Below the pieces are notes generated by a model. The model was not told the origin of the DNA and did not search any database. It saw nothing but the letters and a program-made list of their open reading frames with translations. Positions 9,546 to 20,859 of a stretch of DNA of 64,000 nucleotides are shown one piece after another. The first letter of the stretch is position 1. Each line of letters begins with the position of its first letter. A program made the position numbers and the translations under genes. The stretch comes from Pseudoneurospora amorphoporcata (taxonomy: Eukaryota; Ascomycota; Sordariomycetes; Sordariales; Sordariaceae), in NCBI GenBank assembly GCA_033297205.1, contig MU859172.1, positions 1 through 64,000 on the forward strand. The letters are read 5' to 3'.

Positions 9546-10880
9546 CAAGCGGGCTGGAACGGCGGGATGACCACCTACCCCGTCGCAGGCGTCTTGAGGA
9601 GTGTCTGTGGCTGCGAAGAGACACGCAGGGGCATAGTGGGCCTGAAGGGGCTTGGGCGGAAGGCAGTCATTGTGTGTTTTGACGTGCAAGTGCAACACGC
9701 TGCTGACCTTTGAGTTCCAAAGGCTCGGGGTATAGGTATGGATGATGGTCTGGTGAAACAAGAGGCATAGTAGGACCGAGTCAATCGGGGGATAGGCTAT
9801 TTAATTTGGACATGACGGGCGGTATTGCACGCAATGCGACGTGTGCGGTTCGCGATGCCTTGATGGTGTTTTGGGATGGTGGTGCGGTTGTTGGCGTGAT
9901 GTGGTCCCTTGAAGGCGACGATATGGGGTGAGGTTGTTGCCCAGCGAACTGCGAATGGCCGTGAATGGTTCGATGGGGACTAGAGGTCTCCTGTATGGGT
10001 GGTGTTGTTGGTGCCCTCGCGGGCCAATCCCGATCGCCAAGCCCAACCGATTCTGACCAGGCCTCGGACGATGCGAAGCCTGTCGTGCCTGCTTCACGAA
10101 CATCTGGCCTTCAGGCCAAGCGCAACTTCCAATTCAAGTTGAGCAGGTGCTTGCAGGACGATCCCGGTTGATTCCGTCTTTGAGGTTCACTCCATGGTTC
10201 CTTCCCCAGGTTTGGACTGCACTTTGCGCTGTTGCTGGATGATGTCGTTCCGCCCCCCTGTCCCTTCCACCCATTCCCGTCAGTTCTTGGCTAACTTGCG
10301 ATATAGGCGATCATTGACATGGGACGTGGGTTCTCGTCGGGTTTCACACCCAAACGCCGTGTGTCTGCAATTTTCTTACCAGATCTTCGTCTGGCGATGA
10401 CTTCAACCTGTCTTTCCCCCCGCATTTAGGAAGGGTTTTGTATCCGGGTCCGTGAGCATCGGCAATCCCACGGGTTGTACACTCATCTCCCTTTCCAGAA
10501 TGGCCATAAACCTTTCAAAATGATGCCATCGCCATCAATGCGGCACTGGCTATCCAAGATGCTACGGGGCTTGGTGTAAGATTGGGGTCACTTACCTCAC
10601 CGTGTCCATGCCTTCGATTTGCTAGTCGGGTTGACGGTTCATGGCTCTGCTTACATATCAAGAACACCACCATCCCGCATTGCGTGATCCGCAAACAGCT
10701 GTCGTCATGGCCTCTCTCCTCTTTGATGAGGTATCCGGTCGGCTACACCTCGTGTCTTTATTACGGCCACCGCCATGATGTCGACCTCTTCATCAGAAAA
10801 ACTATCGTCATTCCTCCGAGCATACTGCTACGCCCAGAAACCAGTCGAAAGCCAGTCTCATCCTGTCGTGGTCACCAAAG
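9546..10880. other. Intergenic; likely promoter region of the monooxygenase
   Basis: No coding region could be supported in these 1.3 kb. They should contain the promoter and leader of the plus-strand monooxygenase at 10881 and possibly a 5' exon of the small minus-strand gene. Confidence 0.5.
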
Positions 10881-12017
10881 ATGCCTACTGAGTTCATTAG
10901 CTTGACATTCGCCAATGCTTCCACCGAGCTGAATCCGATCCCGGGTGCCGGCATTGATCCTGCCTACCTGGTTCGCTACGCCCAAAACCTCGATGATTAC
11001 CAATTCAACTACACCCTCGTGCCCTACGGTTCTTCGTCCTATGACCCTTTTACCATAGGCGCCACCATTGCTGCCGCCACCAAAAAGCTCAAGATCATCA
11101 TCGCCCTGCGTCCAAACACCCTTTATCCCACCGTCGCTGCGAAAGCACTGGCCACGCTTGACCAGCTCAGCTCAGGTCGAGCCGTTGTACACTTTATCGC
11201 TGGCGGAAGCGATGCTGAGCAAGCCAAGGAGGGTGACTTTCTTCCCAAAGATCAGCGCTATGCTCGACTTGAGGAGTACATCCGCATCCTACGTCGCGCC
11301 TGGCAGTCACCAGATCCCTTTGACTGGGATGGCAAGTTCTATCAGTTCAAGCAATTTTCCAACCATGTTCGTCCAGTCAATGGCACGGGCATCCCGGTTT
11401 CGGTCGGTGGCTCCTCGGAGGAGGCGTACCGCATTGGAGGCGCCTTGGCTGATATCTTTGGTCTTTGGGGCGAGCCTCTAAAAGAGACCAAGGAGCAGAT
11501 CGACCGCATTTATCAAGCAGCTGCTGAAGCTGGGCGTCCCGATTCAGACCGTCCTCGCATCTGGGTCACCTTCCGACCCATCATTGCTCAGACGGATGAA
11601 TTGGCCTGGCACAAGGCATACCGCACTCTGGATATCTTGAAGGCGAACCAGGCTCCCATCTCGGGAGGAGGAAATAAGCCTTCCGACAGCAAGGCCCCGC
11701 AAGTTCAAGCCCCCACGCCGCAGAATGTGGGCTCTCAACGGTTGCTGGAAATTGCTTCACGTGGAGATGTCCATGACCGTGCGCTATGGTATCCCACCGT
11801 CACAGCCACCAACGCTCGCGGTGCATCGACCGCTTTGGTGGGATCCCCTCAGACTATTGCTGGTTCGATTCTCGACTACGTGGATCTCGGAGCCGAGCTC
11901 ATTTCCATTCGTGGCTATGATAATTTGAACGATGCCATCGACTACGGACGCTATGTTCTTCCAAAGGTGCGCAGCGCATTACAGGAACGCGAGAACAAGG
12001 GACCGGATTCTGCGTAG
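10881..12017 (+). CDS. LLM-class flavin-dependent monooxygenase (alkanesulfonate monooxygenase-like)
   Basis: This is an intronless 378-residue protein of the bacterial-luciferase-like fold, close to SsuD/NtaA-type enzymes. These use reduced FMN and O2 to oxidise substrates such as sulfonates or amines. Supporting features are the N-terminal beta strand, the KLKIIIALRP strand, the LDQLSSGRAVVHFIAGG segment (the classic family motif, about residues 94-110), GIPVSVGGSS, and the C-terminal LVGSPQTIAGSILDY block in which homologues bind substrate. Length and both ends match the family. The reduced flavin must come from a separate reductase, which is not seen in this window. It lies beside P450 and transporter genes, which may reflect a degradative pathway, but the substrate cannot be inferred. 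Intronless structure and a mostly bacterial family make old horizontal acquisition possible. Confidence 0.88.
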   Translation: MPTEFISLTFANASTELNPIPGAGIDPAYLVRYAQNLDDYQFNYTLVPYGSSSYDPFTIGATIAAATKKLKIIIALRPNTLYPTVAAKALATLDQLSSGRAVVHFIAGGSDAEQAKEGDFLPKDQRYARLEEYIRILRRAWQSPDPFDWDGKFYQFKQFSNHVRPVNGTGIPVSVGGSSEEAYRIGGALADIFGLWGEPLKETKEQIDRIYQAAAEAGRPDSDRPRIWVTFRPIIAQTDELAWHKAYRTLDILKANQAPISGGGNKPSDSKAPQVQAPTPQNVGSQRLLEIASRGDVHDRALWYPTVTATNARGASTALVGSPQTIAGSILDYVDLGAELISIRGYDNLNDAIDYGRYVLPKVRSALQERENKGPDSA

Positions 12018-12377
12018 AGATATTTTGGCTTGCAAGGTGTTACTTTTCAGATAGACAGAAATCATGTCTTTCGGCCATAGTCTTTTCCTTTCTTCAATCC
12101 ACAACGGAAGTTATCCACCTTGACAAGGTCTTTTCGGCTGGGCAAGTGAAAGACGGGTTCAAATGGCATTATCATGAACTCAGTTCTTGGCCCCCTCGCT
12201 ACTTAATATAGTAGGGCTATGAATGCGGAACGACTGTAAAATAAAATACGCCATCTACTGCCGGTCCTGATATTTATTTACTTGCCTGATATCATTATCT
12301 TTTACCCGAGTTGCCTTGAGCTTGGACAGCTCTATACAGGCAATATACTGGCTATGGCAAGAAGTGTACCCTTGGCC
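12018..12377. other. Intergenic, no gene seen
   Basis: This is the 3' flank of the monooxygenase, rather AT-rich around 12200-12300. I see nothing specific. Confidence 0.5.
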
Positions 12378-13130
12378 TCACTGTACGATTGAATAGAGGG
12401 ACGAGTCAGCTAGGATGGGCAATATGCCCTTGTTAGGGCTGTTGGAGGCGAGAAGGTTATTTACCGGCATGAAATATTCTAGCTCTCCCGCGCCGTCTCT
12501 CAACCACCGATTAGGATTGAACTCTCGCGCATCGGGGCCCCGAAGCTCCCTGGAGTGATGCATCACCCACGGATTTATTGATAGGATGGTGTCCTCCAGA
12601 AAATGCTTATTGCCGATGGTCAGTCCGCCTGGCGGAGCGAGTCGAGGCATCGTTACAGAAATAAGGCCAAGACGCGCAGGGCTTCTTTGATGCAAGCCTG
12701 GAGAAAAGGAAGCCCTTGAGCATGGGCGAACTTGACGACACGGTCCCGGCAGAGACCCTGTGCTGGCTGTACCTCTTCAATCTCCTCATGAGCCCGCTTC
12801 CAGGCGTTCGGATGATGATTCATGAAGTAAACGAATGACTGGAGAGCACAGGTGATGGTATCGCTTGCAGCACCCACTGCTGCAGTTGCAGTAGCATAGA
12901 CATCCCGCAGCGATACCTGGCCGGGATTCTTCCCCATGGCCTTGAGCCAATGATCGACCACATCGAATCTGCTGCTATCACGGTTCTTGAGACGGTCATC
13001 CAGAGCGCGAGCAGTCGTATCAAAAAGGCGACCAAAGGGCATGCATGACATTTAGTGATGTCATGAGGGGCTTACCGATCGGGATTACGTGAATCCAGCG
13101 GGAGAAGCCCATGGTCGAAGCGTAGAGGAC
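12378..13130 (-). pseudogene. Cytochrome P450 relic (pisatin demethylase-like), haem-binding end lost
   Basis: The central part of a fungal P450 is recognisable on the minus strand: an I-helix-like segment with AASDTITCALQSF, then HHPNAWKRAHEEI, then the LPFLQACIKEALR K-helix (ExxR near 12690), then MPRLAPPGGLTIG and REFNPNRWL. One base is gained or lost just after EALRV (near 12680), which moves the rest into another frame. After LEYFMP, where FGxGxRxCxG should follow, unrelated sequence begins, so the Cys ligand of haem is absent. The N-terminal third is also missing; a possible upstream exon end with a GTAAGC donor lies near 13070. The gene is dead. Confidence 0.8.
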
Positions 13131-13139
13131 ACCGAGACT

Positions 13140-13313
13140 TCCACGAGCTTCACGACATCCACCTCGGATGACATGCGGATCAACTATCTGTTTGTGCGCG
13201 ATCCTCTCGACACCCAATTCTTGACGTATGGAGTCTTGACCAACCAGTTCGGGGATGGGGTGTATATCTCAGATCATCGGCCGGTGGTGGTGGATGCGAA
13301 ATTGCCTGCGTAA
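13140..13313 (+). pseudogene. C-terminal fragment of an endonuclease/exonuclease/phosphatase-fold protein
   Basis: The fragment reads DDMRINYLFVRDP, then a short loop, then YISDHRPVVVDAKL and a stop at 13311-13313. It carries the conserved terminal motifs of the EEP superfamily (RIDYLF... and SDHxPV, the latter with the catalytic His). Nothing of the rest of the domain is found upstream, where sequence of the minus-strand P450 relic begins. It is therefore a leftover C-terminus. Confidence 0.65.
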
Positions 13314-13828
13314 AGGGGCCCGAAGCCGTACAAGATGCGACTTGGAGGTGCGAATGGGTGGTGGGTTTCAAGCGTCTGTGCTTGCGGATTCGAGTGTTAT
13401 TGTGCTGGGACCTGAGGCAGTTGACGGAGCGGACAGGTTATGTGGAAGAGACGGAGGAGTGTGAAGCAACGGATGAGGATGATTAAAGTTATGGGTAGGA
13501 ATAACGGTGTAACTTGGAAGATTAGACGAGCACATACAGGATGTTGTTTGACCCCAATACAATGTTGGAGCAGTTGCTGTGTGTCTGAATCCTGATGATT
13601 TTTTCCACCTGAAGTGACCAAGTAGAGATTTGAGGTTGGAAAAATAGGCCTCCAAGGCCTGTCGAGCATTTCTCCCACATTTTGATACTCATACATCAAG
13701 GAGACTCTATGGCCTTGGTGATGTTAATTGGCCAGATCCTTTGAGCGTCGCAAACTCTCCGAAGCAGCTGTTCAACTGGGTGGCTGAATGGTGAATGCTG
13801 ACCTAAAATTATCCAATACAATACAATA
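13314..13828. other. Non-coding, no feature recognised
   Basis: Open frames on the minus strand here lack any family signature or splice support. I see no gene. Confidence 0.5.
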
Positions 13829-14147
13829 CTGGTTTGTTTGTTAGTTTGGTTCTTCGGGTAAGGGTTGAGCAGGGGGGATTTGGAGCTCTCATTAACCTTC
13901 AAAAAAGAGAAACTGGCCTCCGTTTAAAGCATTATAGGACAATAGCAAGGGTTAAAAACGCTACAAAAGCCTCTTATACTTCTCGCCGTCTGCTTTCCGT
14001 CTACTCTCAAGGCCTTTGGGGACGAGAAAATATAAGAGAGTAGGCCCCAACAGCACCCATCCGCTCCAAAACCCAAATGCTTTTCCGTTTCCAATACTTC
14101 GAAAGTGGAAATTGGCGTTTTTTGTACCAGACTAACAAACAAACCAG
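13829..14147. mobile_element. Candidate MITE, 319 bp with 22-bp terminal inverted repeats
   Basis: The left end CTGGTTTGTTTGTTAG... (13829-13850) is the reverse complement of the right end (14126-14147) over 22 bp with one mismatch. The interior has no coding capacity. A TA precedes the left end directly; on the right a TA follows after two extra bases, so a Tc1/mariner-type TA duplication is possible but not clean. No second copy lies in the window. Short length, terminal inverted repeats and lack of coding sequence are what define the call. Confidence 0.55.
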
Positions 14148-14869
14148 GGTTAGATTGTACAGTCTCGCTGGAGGCTGAGGTGGTCAGCCTGAGAAGCCCA
14201 AACGTGACACACCAGCAGAATAAAATACCTGGAAAGCTTCCGTACCTTACATAAACCGTCTTGGAGACCATTAACATATAATTTCTTTTGGCGCGTTAAT
14301 GGCTCTGCCTCTCCACCGCACAACTGGAAACTTGTCACCCGTCATGGGACAGGCGAGGTACCTTGACGTAGCAAACGGGGGCACCGGTTGTCGAAATACG
14401 TGCTTGCGCTGTGACCGCCGAAGAGATTAAAGCAAGAGCTCCAGAAACGACTGCAAGCATCGCAGTATATCATCCAAGTAAACATCAGTCTTTTACTGCA
14501 GCAATGAAGTTACATCAGTCTAACTATTTCTCAGCTCAGGAGAGATCGAGGCTCACTCATCCTCCCACTTCACGGCAAGCAAGACATACTCCAATCACTA
14601 CGATGAGTGTACCGCTTCCCCTACGATGCCAGAGACAGTCATATTCCGACACTGTCCTGGAGACCCTGCTTGATTCCTAGCAGATATGACGAGAAATCTC
14701 CCAACCCCCATACCAACAAGACCAAACCTCGACATCGCAGAACGGTTGTGGTGTACCTGCAACCACTTCGTTATCTCACCCTGTTCCGCTGCTCCTCTTT
14801 TATTTCACATCATGCCAGCCCCGGCCGCGCAACATCATTATACACAACGTTCTTCGTAGTCATAACCCC
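14148..14869. other. Intergenic, no gene seen
   Basis: The only structure noted is a short inverted repeat CCATTAAC...GTTAATGG around 14270-14304. The region adjoins the 3' end of the P450 gene. Confidence 0.5.
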
Positions 14870-16833
14870 TTAATCTTCTGAATCAGCAGCATAATTCTTC
14901 AAGTGTCGCAACGCATCTTGGAACTCTTGCTCAATGACTTGCACATGCTTTGAAGAACGAGCAGTGATCAAACACTCGAAGGGTAAGGGACTTGAGTTAA
15001 AGCCATCCGAAAACGCAAAACTGCGGGTAAGCGCGGACATCAGTAACACTCGATGTAATCCGCTTTGAGGCAAGTGAAAACCAGAAACAGATTCACTAAC
15101 ATATCAACCTCAATGTTTTCGCCACGCTCGTTCTTGGCTAGACTGACGTTGAACCCCCATAGTATCCGGGCAATATTGAGAGTCACTGAAGGATGTCCCA
15201 AATGGAGTCCTGGACAGACACGACGGCCCCATCCAAATGCGCTGTGGCCAAACAGGCCTGGGTATTGGCGTTCTTCAAGAAAGCATTCCGGTAATAACCT
15301 ATGCGGATCAGGGAAATCGTTCTCATTTAGGTGGACTGAGGCGCATTGAAGTGTTGGTTAGCCAGTTGGAAAGCAGACGGTTTTCGGCAAGAGCAAACAT
15401 GAACGGCAACAAAAAGAAGACGAAAGAGGAAAAGAATATGATAAACACTCACTACTCCAAAGAGGCGCGATGACTATGCTGCCCTTTAGTATGAACATCC
15501 CCCTATACGTATCATCTGCGATGCTAGCGCGCGGTGTGCCGCCAAGCACAGTGATAGGCCGCCAACGCAGCGTTTCCGAGACAATAGCAGTCACATACGG
15601 GAGCGACACCATGTCCTCGAAAGTCGGTAACCGATCACTACCGACGACTTTATCCAGCTCGGCCTGTGCCTTGGGGATAAAGCCCTGGCCGAACTTGACG
15701 CAGGCGAGGAGAAAACTAGCTAGGGAACCGGCCGACTTTCCAAGACAGAAGCAATATATGAGTAAGACTAAGCGCCCACGTGATGGATTGGAAGCTCGCA
15801 CTCACCGTCTCAACTCCAGCACCAAAAGGGGAACCAGCGGCATATGCCAGCTCTAAATCATCCAAGCCATGATTCTCCTGTTTGTCGATCAGGTACGTAG
15901 TGAAGCAATCAACTGCCACCTCTCGCTTCATCTTGTCTTTGACTTCATTCACAAGACCAAGATACATGTTGATATCCTTTTGCCGTTGCCTCAGCACTTC
16001 GGCCTTCCATGGCGCAAAGATGCTTGGCACATATTTGAGCGCCGGATATCGTTCTATAGCAAACTTGCCTGGGTTACTATGCGATAAGCGACACGTCAGA
16101 AGCTGCATGGACAGATTGCACCGCTAAACCAAACATACTTGACAGACGTGAGACGACTCATAGACTCAGCATTGGCCCGCACCACAGCATCAGTCCGAGC
16201 ATCCTCAACCCTTCGTCCATATGTAACCGTCACGATGACCGAAGCAGCATAACGCTCGAGATGCGTCCGAAATTCCTTGGGGTTTGTGAGCAAGTCGTGC
16301 ATTAGGACCCTGGACTCGAGATTTTGGATAGGCCGGTAGGATTCACTCTGGCGCTGCATGAACCCGTTGTGTAAGGCCTTGCGCCAACGCCTCCAGAAAG
16401 CCGAGGAAGGAGCCATCAGGCCTCGCATGCCTCCAGAGAGGAGCTCGCCGCCCATGATGAAGCGTGGACGGGATGAGTAGATGGCTCCACGCTTTTCAAG
16501 CAGGTCCCAGGCTGCCTGGGCGGAACCCAAGATGATGGTCGGTGTCGGACCCATCTGGATGTAGACAACATCACCATCACCATACTCCTTGGTCAGTTCT
16601 TGGAACCAGAGCCATGGCTTTCGAACACCGGTTCTGATGGTCTTGGGTCCTGGAGGGAGTTGCGAACGATGTGCACGAAATCTCCATCGCTGCCGCAGCT
16701 GAGGTACCCAGATGGGAGTTAGCAAGCTGTGTACTACGTCAAGTGTAGGGGGTCGACCATACCGCTGGGAAAGAGAGGCCAAAGAATGACAAGATGATGC
16801 AAGGACCAAACCAAAAATGACAGTACCAACCAT
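14870..16833 (-). CDS. Cytochrome P450 monooxygenase (OrdA / O-methylsterigmatocystin oxidoreductase-like)
   Basis: The model is complement(14870..15020, 15101..15335, 15453..15735, 15806..16076, 16139..16833), 544 residues in five exons. The introns are 80, 117, 70 and 62 bp, all GT..AG, with phases that fit throughout. The order is: N-terminal hydrophobic anchor for the ER membrane, Pro-rich hinge LPPGPK, GAIYSSRPRF, I-helix motif GAGVET ending at residue 322, ExxR at 376-379 (ETLR), and the haem loop FGWGRRVCPG at 450-459 with Cys457 as the iron ligand. The family's C-terminal block (DGFNSSPLPFEC) is also present. All catalytic elements are intact. Substrate is unknown; relatives act in polyketide pathways and in xenobiotic oxidation. 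An in-frame ATG at 16923 would add 30 residues before the anchor; I prefer 16833. The gene is divergent from the MFS transporter. Confidence 0.9.
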
Positions 16834-17108
16834 CTTGACTTTGCCCTCTTCCACTTGAATGAAGTCCTTGATCGTATGGTACCTTGGAGACGCATCATGG
16901 GGATAGAAGCTGGTATTTCTCATGATTTGGTTAAAGAAGGATTCTGGCAGCCAATGTCGAGTGTTGGAACTGGCCGTCGGAATCTTTTACCGAGTTGATG
17001 TGACGCGTCGACCTATACAATTGTGTTGCTTGCTTGATAGGTTCTCCTCACACTAGGCTGAATCCAGGGCGTTGGAAGAGAGGTGCGTGAGGGGTTCGTT
17101 GTAGCTGA
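16834..17108. promoter_or_regulatory. Shared divergent promoter of the P450 and MFS genes
   Basis: Only 275 bp separate the proposed start codons (185 bp if the P450 starts at 16923). Both core promoters must lie here, which suggests joint control. I see no clear TATA box or known operator. Confidence 0.4.
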
Positions 17109-19005
17109 ATGCCTCCCGCTCAGATGACACCAGCAGTTCGGCAGATTCAACACCCCCAACCCCGTATAAATCTGTCTCCAAGTCTGGCTCTGACCTCTTT
17201 TCTGAAATACTTCTACAATCCTGATGCGGCTCTCCGAGGGGCTATTGTGTCAGTTTACCAGGCAGTCGGTAAGTCTTCACTTGTTCAAAAATTTGGACGG
17301 TGATGAGGGTACCGTGAGATGATTATATGCCAACTATAGCATGGCTTGGAAGCGCTTCGGTCGGTGTCACTAGTGACAGGCTTGGAAGACGAAAAGCGAT
17401 TGCGTTGGGGTGCGCCTTTGGGGTCCTCGGGGGTGCACTGATAACCGGTGCGGCACATGTTGCTATGCTCATCATCGGTCGCATGCTTGTTGGATATGCT
17501 GTTGGTACAATCACAGGGGTCGCACCCGTCTTTGGTGCGGAGATCGCAAAGGTGAGTACGGTCTTCTGTTGTTGTCAAGGTGATTCATGCGAGGCTCTTG
17601 CTCACAACATCTTCTTCAGACCCACGAGAGGGCAAGATTAAACGCAGTTACCCAGATGAGTAAAGTCGCCCAAATCCCGAAAAGCTGAGTGGGAATTACT
17701 GACCCTCTGTCTCGCCGGAATGTGCGCTTGGGGCTTCTTTGTCGCCCTTTGGACAGGAGTAGGGAAGGTAAGTGGCATAGCCCCAACCAGTGGAGAGTCG
17801 GCTTTGCTATCTAGAGCATTCTAGCCCTCGCTCTTGGGGTCGGAGTCCTCTTTATTAGTGAGTCGCCAAGATGGCTGTGCCTGAAAGGCCGTCATGAAGC
17901 CACCGAGAAAGCCTTTCGCAGTTACCATCACAACGGCTCCAACGATGAGTGGTGCAAAGATGAGTTCAGGCGTATGCAAGCCGGCATTGCGCGCGGGCTA
18001 CAGGTCCCGGGCGATCTTTTCTGGGCAGAGCTCCTCAAGACGCCGGCCTTTAGGAAGCGGCTTTTTGTTGGAGCTTTTGCCTGGGCGGCCGCGATGCTGA
18101 GTGGCATCAGCTTCATCCAGTATTTCCAACCGGCTATATATGCAACACTGCAGTACAATCAGGATCAGCAGCTCCTCATAAGCGGACTATACGGGTTGGT
18201 GGCTCCGGTGGCGTGCCTGGCGTGCCTACTCTTCGTGGACCGCATCGGTCGGAGGAAGATTCTGGTCTCCAGCGCTTCGCTATTGTCACTCTGTTATCTT
18301 ATTATCACCATCATCGCCGCTATCTTTCCGGCCCGACCGGGGTTCCCAACAAATGAGGCAGCCCAGCGCGGGCTCATCGCCTGCGTTTTCGTTTTATCGG
18401 CCAACTACTCGGCACTCTTGGGTCCGATGACTTGGATCATTCCGTACGTAAAGTCCTGTCCCATGGTGATAATTTCATGGCTGATCTGAACTATCCAAGG
18501 CCCGAGGTCTTCACCACCGAGTTGAGAGGCAAGGCAAATGCCGTCGTCCAGGTCCTTCATTATTCGATTAGCTTGATTATAGCCCAGTGTTCGCCCATTG
18601 CGTTGGCTGCCGTAGGGTGGAAGTATTACGTTTGATAGCAGAGTTTGTGCGAGCAGGACGACTGGGTGGCTTGGCTGACGGCTCACTAGATCTTCTTCAT
18701 CCTCACCAACGCGCTGTGTGCAATTGTGTTTGCCATCACGTATCCCGAAACAAGAGGTAAGGAAGGTGCCTTGGCTCTTGATCTTGGTAGACACAGCTGA
18801 CCACGGACTCTTTTCTTCTTTGCCAGGCAAATCGCTTGAAGACATGAGCGAGATATTTGGCGACATCAAGCGAAGTATGGAACCAGAGCTTGGCAACGCC
18901 GGCACAACTCTGTCGGACAGAAAGACAGCGGGATCAGCGAGTATGCAATCGAGAAGACGGAGTCGAAGTAAGAGACCGAGATCCCGCCCTTCGTGGGAAC
19001 CATAA
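17109..19005 (+). CDS. MFS sugar/quinate-type transporter, possibly damaged at the N-terminus
   Basis: Exons fit as 17109..17268, 17340..17551, 17620..17659, about 17721..17767, 17815..18443, 18500..18629, 18690..18756 and 18827..19005 (~487 residues). Family marks are NPDAALRGAIVSVYQA, the DRLGRR loop after TM2, a degenerate PESPRWL (here SESPRWL), DRIGRRK after TM8, PPEVFTTELRGKAN and the terminal YPETRGKSLEDMSEIF. Two oddities suggest weakening. The first helix with its usual GYDQG-type motif is absent before SFLKYF. The third intron has no good acceptor: the in-frame junction at 17720/17721 would end in AA instead of AG, and the nearest AG gives an intron of only ~25 bp. The other six introns are clean. 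It is probably a plasma-membrane importer of a sugar or cyclic polyol, or a recent pseudogene. Confidence 0.7.
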
Positions 19006-20239
19006 TTGGGCTTCTCGGCAAACGCGTGGCGCAGTATCAGTCGATTGGTGTTTGCAGAGCCCTGGTACGGCTATATTACAAGCGGGATGTGGCGGCACAT
19101 TCGGAGGCGGACACGCTAGGAGAATGGATCATCAGCATGTGCTTATTGTGCAACCCAGATAGGATCAGATGAGGCTGGGAGAAACCATGGAAGACCGTTG
19201 CTTGGCCCGGCAACTCGAGTCGTTGACCCTGGTGTTGCCATATCGTTGGACAACCATCACCGATGTTATGAAAGTGTCAGGGGATAATGATGCTGCCTCT
19301 TTGCGATTTGGCTGACCGCAGTTGGATGGATTGGAGCGGCCGCTTGAGCTTGTCGGAATGTTGTGTCCTCTTTCGAGGCGGAAGTCTAGCCAGCCGATGT
19401 TTTTGGTTGGAATAGTCGGGTGGGTGACGCGGGAGCGGCAATGCGTGATATGGCCGGGCGGCCTGGACCGCGCCTTGCCGGAATCAAGATGTCAAAAGTG
19501 CATGTAAGTGTTAGTGCAGTACGTCAAATGTGGGGTACGTTGTGCACTCTACTCTGCAGTCAGCTGTGGATAGGTGGTGCGTGTGGAGAGGAGAATGTAC
19601 TGTCCTAACTGTATCCGATTCTATAAACACAAGAGCAACCCGCCAACGTCCCCGCTCCCTGCTCCCTGCTCCTCTGACCTTCGGCTTGTCCAACACAACA
19701 TCATCATCTACTATCTTACGGCATCCACCAGGAGGCCAACACAATCTGACTTTAAACCACGGTAGCGGTCACCTTGTTATTCTATGACTCGCACTCCTCG
19801 ATGGAATGAGCAACTTTTTCATTCTCAGTATCAAGATCAAATACCAACGCCAAGTCCCTGAAGGATCACCTGATGGGGTCCGGTTGGATATTTGTCGTGG
19901 TATTCTCGCTAGCGAAGGATCGCCAACCACGGAAACGGCTCCATACACCCAAATGTTTGTTAATCGTGCATCAAGCGAGGAGTATTGGGGGCCCTCGGCT
20001 GGGGGTCAGTTCCTCACAGAAAGGATTAGACGGGTTGATGATCATAAAAGAAAAACTCGAGATCCATGCCCATATAATTCGCCATCTTTCTCGTCTCATG
20101 AGTAGAGGTTCTTTCTCTCATCGCGTCCAGTCTCATCTTCCACACTCTCAGAACCAGAGTTCACACTGAACAGAACCATATTCATCAGTCATTCTCCGTC
20201 ATACCCGACTCACATCTTCATCAAGACCCCAAAACCACC
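19006..20239. other. Intergenic, no gene seen
   Basis: The region holds the transporter 3' flank and the promoter of the secreted-protein gene. The last 80 bp upstream of 20240 are a C/A-rich leader typical of fungal genes. Confidence 0.5.
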
Positions 20240-20859
20240 ATGTCCACCTTCAGTATCCGCTCCCTTGCCCAACTGGCTCTGGTTGGCATCTCAACCGCCG
20301 CCGCCATTGCCCCATCTGCCATCACCGCACCCCCAGATAGCCTCATCACTCGCGAGGTCCAGCTCCTTGATGGCACCACCATAACCATTGGCGAAAATCC
20401 AATATCGTCTTCACTCTGGAGGACCCCAATGACTCTCCAGACATGAAGCACAAGCGAGTGGAGTGGCAAGAATTCGGCCTCAACGATCCCATACAGGACT
20501 TCTGCTGGGACGAAAGTAGGCCCCAATTCACCTATGGGTCCTCTGCGCCCTTGGCAGCAGACTGCCAAAAGATTGTCGATTACTATTCCGGCATCAGGGG
20601 TAGATGGACACTGTATCCTTCCGACCTCGCAAACGGAAAGGTTGTCCCATTGGTGAAGGTAGAGGGCTGCCAATTCACACTCGCACTGTCAGGTGAATTA
20701 GGGCACAAGGTGTTTTGGGGGGACAATGACTTGGTGTACTATGTCAGCAATCAACTCAGGTATGCGAAAGATGGACGTGTGCAGGCGGAGGACTACACGG
20801 CTTTCTTTGTGATGGACGAGAAGTATGTCCAGTTGAAATGGAGGTTAGTGAAAGCCTAG
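20240..20859 (+). pseudogene. Small secreted protein with a one-base frameshift
   Basis: The start (MSTFSIRSLAQLALVGISTA...) is a standard signal peptide with cleavage likely after an Ala-rich stretch near residue 22. The frame reads on to TTITIGENP and then fails. From about 20402 the sense frame shifts by one base and continues with NIVFTLEDPNDSPD to a stop at 20857-20859, ending in AFFVMDEKYVQLKWRLVKA. Restoring frame requires only one base at the junction and no intron fits there. The mature part has two or more Cys (FCWDES, ADCQK, EGCQF), as in apoplastic proteins. The family is unknown to me. It is either a fresh pseudogene or an assembly error. Confidence 0.7.

Noticed and set aside
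16684..16765. Possible 64-bp intron in P450 exon 1 (GTATGG...GCTAAC...CTCAG)
   Set aside because: Removing it puts the following LPPGPK region out of frame with the chosen ATG, while leaving it in keeps the frame open from start to I-helix.
10881..19005. A complete secondary-metabolite cluster
   Set aside because: No backbone enzyme (PKS, NRPS, terpene synthase) or pathway regulator is present, and two of the neighbouring genes are relics.
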